Below, piece after piece: positions 53,089-56,648 of a stretch of 56,648 nt of DNA (the stretch's first letter is position 1; each line of letters begins with the position of its first letter). Made by a program: the position numbers and the translations under genes. The notes beneath the pieces were generated by a model. That model searched no databases. It was not told where the DNA came from and saw nothing but the letters and a program-made list of their open reading frames with translations. This DNA comes from Myxococcus llanfairpwllgwyngyllgogerychwyrndrobwllllantysiliogogogochensis (GTDB lineage: Bacteria > Myxococcota > Myxococcia > Myxococcales > Myxococcaceae): the NCBI RefSeq assembly GCF_006636215.1, contig NZ_VIFM01000045.1, forward strand, positions 1-56,648. The letters are read 5' to 3'.

Positions 53089-53973
53089 ATGTCCGATGCC
53101 TCCCCGCCCGTCATCGGCATCATCGGTGGCAGCGGCCTGTACCAGATTGACGGTTTGAAGGACGTCGCCTGGAAGAAGGTGTCCTCTGCCTTTGGCGAGC
53201 CCTCCGACGAGTTGTGCTTCGGCACCCTGGAGGGACAGCGCGTGGTCTTCCTGCCGCGCCATGGCCGGGGCCACCGCATCGCCCCGAGCAACATCAACTT
53301 CCGGGCGAACGTGGACGCGCTCAAGCGCAGCGGGGTGACGGACCTGCTCTCGCTGTCCGCGGTGGGCAGCCTTCGCGAGGACCTGCCGCCGGGCGTCTTC
53401 GTGGTGGTGGACCAGTTCATCGACCGGACCTTCGCGCGGGAGAAGAGCTTCTTCGGCACGGGGCTCGTCGCGCACGTGTCCATGGCGAAGCCGGTGTGTT
53501 CGCGGCTGGGGGACGCGGTGATGGCCGCCTGCGAGAACCTGGGCGTGGCCGCGCGGCGGGGCGGCACCTATCTGGCCATGGAGGGGCCGCAGTTCTCCTC
53601 GCTCGCGGAGAGCCGCCTGTACCGGACGTGGGGCTGTGACGTCATCGGCATGACGAACATGCCGGAGGCGAAGCTCGCCCGGGAGGCGGAGCTTTGTTAC
53701 GCGACCGTGGCCATGGTGACGGACTTCGACTGCTGGCATCCGGACCATGACGCCGTCACCGTGGATCAGGTCGTCTCCGTGCTCCTGGGCAACGCGGGCA
53801 AGGCGCGCGGACTGGTGAAGCAGGTGACGCCGCTGCTCGGTGGACACGAGGGGCCCTGTCGCCAGGGTTGTCAGCGCGCCCTGGACCACGCGGTCATCAC
53901 CGCGCCTGAGGCTCGGGATGCCGCGCTCGCGCAAAAGCTGTCCGCCGTGGCCGGCCGGGTGTTGAACCGATGA
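53089..53973 (+). CDS. mtnP: S-methyl-5'-thioadenosine phosphorylase
   Basis: 294 residues. Family blocks: [15 protein letters not shown], the phosphate site [58 protein letters not shown] and TDFDCWH with two Asp residues that read adenine N7. The enzyme splits 5'-methylthioadenosine, a by-product of polyamine and other S-adenosylmethionine reactions, to adenine and methylthioribose-1-phosphate. First gene of a coupled mtnP-mtnA-aldolase operon; the next start overlaps by ATGA. The methylthioinosine form would carry different purine-site residues. Confidence 0.94.
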   Translation: MSDASPPVIGIIGGSGLYQIDGLKDVAWKKVSSAFGEPSDELCFGTLEGQRVVFLPRHGRGHRIAPSNINFRANVDALKRSGVTDLLSLSAVGSLREDLPPGVFVVVDQFIDRTFAREKSFFGTGLVAHVSMAKPVCSRLGDAVMAACENLGVAARRGGTYLAMEGPQFSSLAESRLYRTWGCDVIGMTNMPEAKLAREAELCYATVAMVTDFDCWHPDHDAVTVDQVVSVLLGNAGKARGLVKQVTPLLGGHEGPCRQGCQRALDHAVITAPEARDAALAQKLSAVAGRVLNR

Positions 53974-55076
53974 AGGTCCAGGGCAGGCCCATGCGCACCA
54001 TCTGGCTGGAGCCCGACGGGCAGGCGGTGGGCATCATCGACCAGACTCGCCTTCCCCACGCCTTCGTCACCGCGCGGCTGGGCACGCTGGAGGAGGCCGC
54101 GCACGCCATCCGTGCGATGCGTGTGCGAGGCGCTCCGCTCATCGGCGCCACCGCCGCGTATGGCGTCTGGCTCGCGCTGCGCGAGGACGCTTCGGATGCG
54201 GCGCTGGCGCGGGCCCGCGAGGTCCTGGGCGCGACGCGTCCCACCGCCGTCAATCTGCACTGGGCGCTGGAGCAGATGCGCCAGTTGCTGGAGCCGCTGC
54301 CCGTCTCGGAGCGTCCGTCCGCCGCGAAGCAGCGCGCGGCCGAGTTGTGCGACGAGGACGTGGCCATCAACCGCGCCATGGGTGGGCACGGTCTGAAGTT
54401 GCTGGAGGCCGCCTGGGAGCGGAAGGGACGCCAGGGGCGGCTGGAGGTGCTCACCCACTGCAACGCGGGGTGGCTGGCGACGGTGGACTGGGGCACGGCG
54501 CTGTCACCCATCTACCTGGCGCACGACGCGGGCCTGCCCGTGCATGTCTGGGTGGATGAGACGCGTCCGCGAAACCAGGGCGCGGGGCTGACGGCCTGGG
54601 AGCTGGGACAGCACGGTGTCCCGCACACCGTCATCGCCGACAACGTGGGAGGCCACCTGATGCAGCATGGGCAGGTGGACCTGTGTCTGGTGGGCACGGA
54701 CCGCACCACGGCGCACGGAGACGTGGCGAACAAGATTGGCACCTACCTGAAGGCGCTCGCGGCGAAGGACAACGGCGTGCCCTTCTACGTGGCGCTGCCT
54801 TCGCCCACCATCGACTGGAGCCTGCGGGACGGGGTGCGGGAGATTCCGATTGAACAGCGCGACGGCACCGAACTGAGCGATGTCACCGGGCGACTGGCCT
54901 CGGGTGAGGTGGCCACGGTGCGGGTGACGCCGGAGGGCAGTGCTTCCGCCAACTACGCCTTCGACGTGACACCGGCGCGGCTGGTGACGGCGCTCATCAC
55001 CGAGCGAGGCGTGTGCCCCGCCACCGAGGAGGGACTGCGCTCGCTCTTCCCGGAGCGGGCGGGGAGGGCTTCGTGA
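53970..55076 (+). CDS. mtnA: S-methyl-5-thioribose-1-phosphate isomerase
   Basis: 368 residues, in the eIF2B-like isomerase family. [14 protein letters not shown] near the N-terminus, the catalytic Cys in [29 protein letters not shown], and catalytic Asp in [19 protein letters not shown]. It converts methylthioribose-1-phosphate to methylthioribulose-1-phosphate, the substrate expected for the next gene. It starts inside the last codon of mtnP (ATGA) and overlaps the aldolase gene by GTGA. Confidence 0.95.
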   Translation: MKVQGRPMRTIWLEPDGQAVGIIDQTRLPHAFVTARLGTLEEAAHAIRAMRVRGAPLIGATAAYGVWLALREDASDAALARAREVLGATRPTAVNLHWALEQMRQLLEPLPVSERPSAAKQRAAELCDEDVAINRAMGGHGLKLLEAAWERKGRQGRLEVLTHCNAGWLATVDWGTALSPIYLAHDAGLPVHVWVDETRPRNQGAGLTAWELGQHGVPHTVIADNVGGHLMQHGQVDLCLVGTDRTTAHGDVANKIGTYLKALAAKDNGVPFYVALPSPTIDWSLRDGVREIPIEQRDGTELSDVTGRLASGEVATVRVTPEGSASANYAFDVTPARLVTALITERGVCPATEEGLRSLFPERAGRAS

Positions 55077-55735
55077 GCAGTCGGGATGACCGCGCCTCGC
55101 GCGAGGCGATGATTACCACCTGCCGGAAGATGAACGCGGCCGGGCTCAACCAGGGGACGTCCGGCAACCTGAGCCTGCGCGTGGCGGAGGGCTTCCTGCT
55201 GACGCCCACCGGCATGGACTACGACGTGCTGGAGCCGGAGGACATCGTCCTCATGCGCCTGGATGGGAGCCATGAGGGGCGCCGTCTTCCGTCGTCGGAG
55301 TGGCAGTTGCACCGGGACCTCCTGGTGGCGCGCCCGGAGGTGGGCGCGGTGCTGCATGCGCACTCCATGTTCTGCACCACGCTGGCCTGTCTGCGCCGGG
55401 GCATCCCCGCCTTCCACTACATGGTGTCCGCGGCGGGCGGCGTGGACGTGCGGTGCGCGGCCTATGCGACGTTCGGCACCGAGGAGCTGGCGCGCCGCGT
55501 GTTGGAGGCGCTGGAGGGACGCAAGGCGTGCCTGATGGCGAACCACGGCATGCTCGCGCTGGGCGCGGGCCTGGCCCAGGCCTTCAAGCTGGCGGTGGAG
55601 GTGGAGACGCTCGCGGCCATGTACTGGCGGGCGCTCCAGGTGGGCGAGCCGGTGCTCCTCGACGATGAGGAGATGGCGCGCGTGCTGGAGAAGTTCAAGA
55701 CGTACGGGCAGCAGTCGCCGCCCGGAGGTCGCTGA
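55073..55735 (+). CDS. Class II aldolase, fuculose-1-phosphate aldolase-like (Ald2-type)
   Basis: 220 residues from a GTG overlapping the mtnA stop. Zinc ligands His95 and His97 (LHAHSM) and His158 (ANHGML), with the catalytic Glu76 in SSEWQLH, are in place. The resemblance to E. coli FucA extends to RGIPAFHYM (Tyr116), YATFGTEEL, and a closing VLEKFKTYG (Tyr211), a tail used in FucA catalysis. After mtnP and mtnA, this suggests cleavage of methylthioribulose-1-phosphate to dihydroxyacetone phosphate and methylthioacetaldehyde (DHAP shunt) rather than MtnB dehydration. Substrate is inferred from context. Confidence 0.85.
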   Translation: MSSRDDRASREAMITTCRKMNAAGLNQGTSGNLSLRVAEGFLLTPTGMDYDVLEPEDIVLMRLDGSHEGRRLPSSEWQLHRDLLVARPEVGAVLHAHSMFCTTLACLRRGIPAFHYMVSAAGGVDVRCAAYATFGTEELARRVLEALEGRKACLMANHGMLALGAGLAQAFKLAVEVETLAAMYWRALQVGEPVLLDDEEMARVLEKFKTYGQQSPPGGR

Positions 55736-55743
55736 AGGCGCGC

Positions 55744-56601
55744 CTACGCCGCGCGCAGCGTGAGCACCGTCACCTCGGGAGGGACACCCAGACGAAAGGG
55801 CAGCCAGTGGCCGGTGCCGCCGGACACGTAGAGCTGGTGGTCCCCGCGCCGATAGCGGCCGAGCATGTACTGGAAGGCGAACCAGAAGGCGGGCACGCCG
55901 AAGAACGCCACCTGGCCGCCGTGGGTGTGGCCGGCGAGCGTGAGCCGGGCGCCGCGCTCGGCGGCGTGGTTGAAGAAGTCGGGATGGTGGGACAGGCAGA
56001 GGACGACTTCGTCCGAGGCGGTGTCCTGGAAGGCCTTCTCCGCGGATTGGCGCATGCGCTCGGCCTTCACGCGGTGGCTGCGGCCGGACATGGGGTAGTC
56101 CACGCCGACGATGCGCACGCGCTGGCCGCCGTGCTCGATGACGTGGGACGAGTCCACCAGCAGCCGCACCGGGCCGCCGCGCTCCTGGGATTGGGCGTAC
56201 GCGCCGAGGACCTCGTCCAGGCCGCGCCAGTGCTCGTGATTGCCGAGTACCGCCAGCATGCCGTGGCGGGCGCGGCAGGACTCCAGCGCGGCCATGGTGC
56301 CGTCGAGCTGGTCCAGGTCATCAATGAGGTCACCCGTCATCACCTGGAGGTCGACCTGGGCCTCGTTCATCGCGGCCACCGTCTCGCGCAGGTAGTGGGT
56401 GTCGATGAAGGTGCCGACGTGGACGTCGGTGATTTGCCCGATGCGAAACCCGTCCAGCGCGGCGGGCAGGCCGGGCAGGCGCACCTCCACCGACTTCAGC
56501 GTGAAGCCCGTGGCGCCGCCCGCCAGGCCCACCGTGCTCGTCCCCGCCGCGAGCAACGGCACCGCGCGCCCCGCGTTCGTCAGCAGGCTGCGCCGGCTCA
56601 T
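55744..56601 (-). CDS. Exported metallophosphoesterase (YkuE/YaeI type)
   Basis: 285 residues from ATG 56601 (MSRRSLLTNAGRAVPLL), with a twin-arginine-like SRRSLL. Calcineurin-like motifs: TDVHVGTF, GDLIDD, GNHEHW, SHHPDF and GHTHGGQ, all complete. Homologues (YkuE, YaeI) are membrane-associated hydrolases of phosphodiesters or lipid A-type pyrophosphates. The frame has no stop upstream to the window's end (16 more codons, Pro-rich), and several family members carry an N-terminal membrane segment, so the true start may be outside the window. It converges with the aldolase gene eight bases away. Confidence 0.92.
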   Translation of the reverse strand: MSRRSLLTNAGRAVPLLAAGTSTVGLAGGATGFTLKSVEVRLPGLPAALDGFRIGQITDVHVGTFIDTHYLRETVAAMNEAQVDLQVMTGDLIDDLDQLDGTMAALESCRARHGMLAVLGNHEHWRGLDEVLGAYAQSQERGGPVRLLVDSSHVIEHGGQRVRIVGVDYPMSGRSHRVKAERMRQSAEKAFQDTASDEVVLCLSHHPDFFNHAAERGARLTLAGHTHGGQVAFFGVPAFWFAFQYMLGRYRRGDHQLYVSGGTGHWLPFRLGVPPEVTVLTLRAA

Positions 56602-56648
56602 CCCACCCAGGGCGGGGGGTGGAGTGATGGGGGCAATCGCGTCGGAAG

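Overview
The window is high-GC bacterial chromosome with dense genes, strong third-position G/C bias and many lipoproteins. It carries giant TPR and membrane proteins, a Ser/Thr kinase fused to a cyclase-like domain, and proteins with Ala/Pro/Asp-rich spacers. This combination points to a myxobacterium, most likely Myxococcaceae (Myxococcus, Corallococcus or Pyxidicoccus type). I see no tRNA, rRNA, CRISPR array, transposase, integrase or phage gene, and no gene-free stretch longer than 300 bases. All identifications come from reading motifs; no database search was run.

Layout. 0.1-5.1 kb: a PspC-like zinc-ribbon membrane protein, a cytochrome P450 coupled to a monooxygenase-fold partner behind a short palindrome, fumarase (fumC), ClpP and a small lipoprotein. 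5.1-9.9 kb: a secreted 5'-nucleotidase with a pentapeptide-repeat linker, a DUF3293 protein and three envelope proteins. 9.9-15.1 kb: an acyl-CoA oxidase-like enzyme with an extra N-terminal domain, a phospholipase D-type synthase, endonuclease III and a GNAT acetyltransferase. 15.3-23.0 kb: a 2,054-residue polytopic membrane protein with 84-bp tandem repeats, an NlpC/P60 lipoprotein and a small lipoprotein. 23.0-35.3 kb: a Ser/Thr kinase with a degenerate cyclase domain, transcribed away from a 3,182-residue helical-repeat protein. 35.3-37.3 kb: a coupled trio of lipoprotein, queC and a VanX-like dipeptidase.

37.4-44.1 kb is the most unusual part. An exported protein keeps the two conserved flanks of a VWA protein but lacks the VWA domain itself. 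It is followed in the same operon by a histidine kinase and an OmpR-type regulator. Meeting them head-on is a translationally coupled pair: a lipoprotein homologous to animal protein-arginine deiminases and a periplasmic HEAT-like protein. 44.4-50.1 kb holds a DUF1800/DUF1501 pair, normally adjacent, split here by an RCC1-repeat lipoprotein and an M50-like membrane protein that has lost its protease residues.

50.1-56.6 kb: an alpha/beta hydrolase, a CBS-domain protein, an ArsR-SRPBCC-SRPBCC operon with a palindromic operator over the regulator's start codon, and a coupled mtnP-mtnA-aldolase operon. The third gene of that operon resembles fuculose-1-phosphate aldolase, which suggests a DHAP-shunt style of 5'-methylthioadenosine salvage. 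A metallophosphoesterase, possibly cut by the window edge, ends the window.
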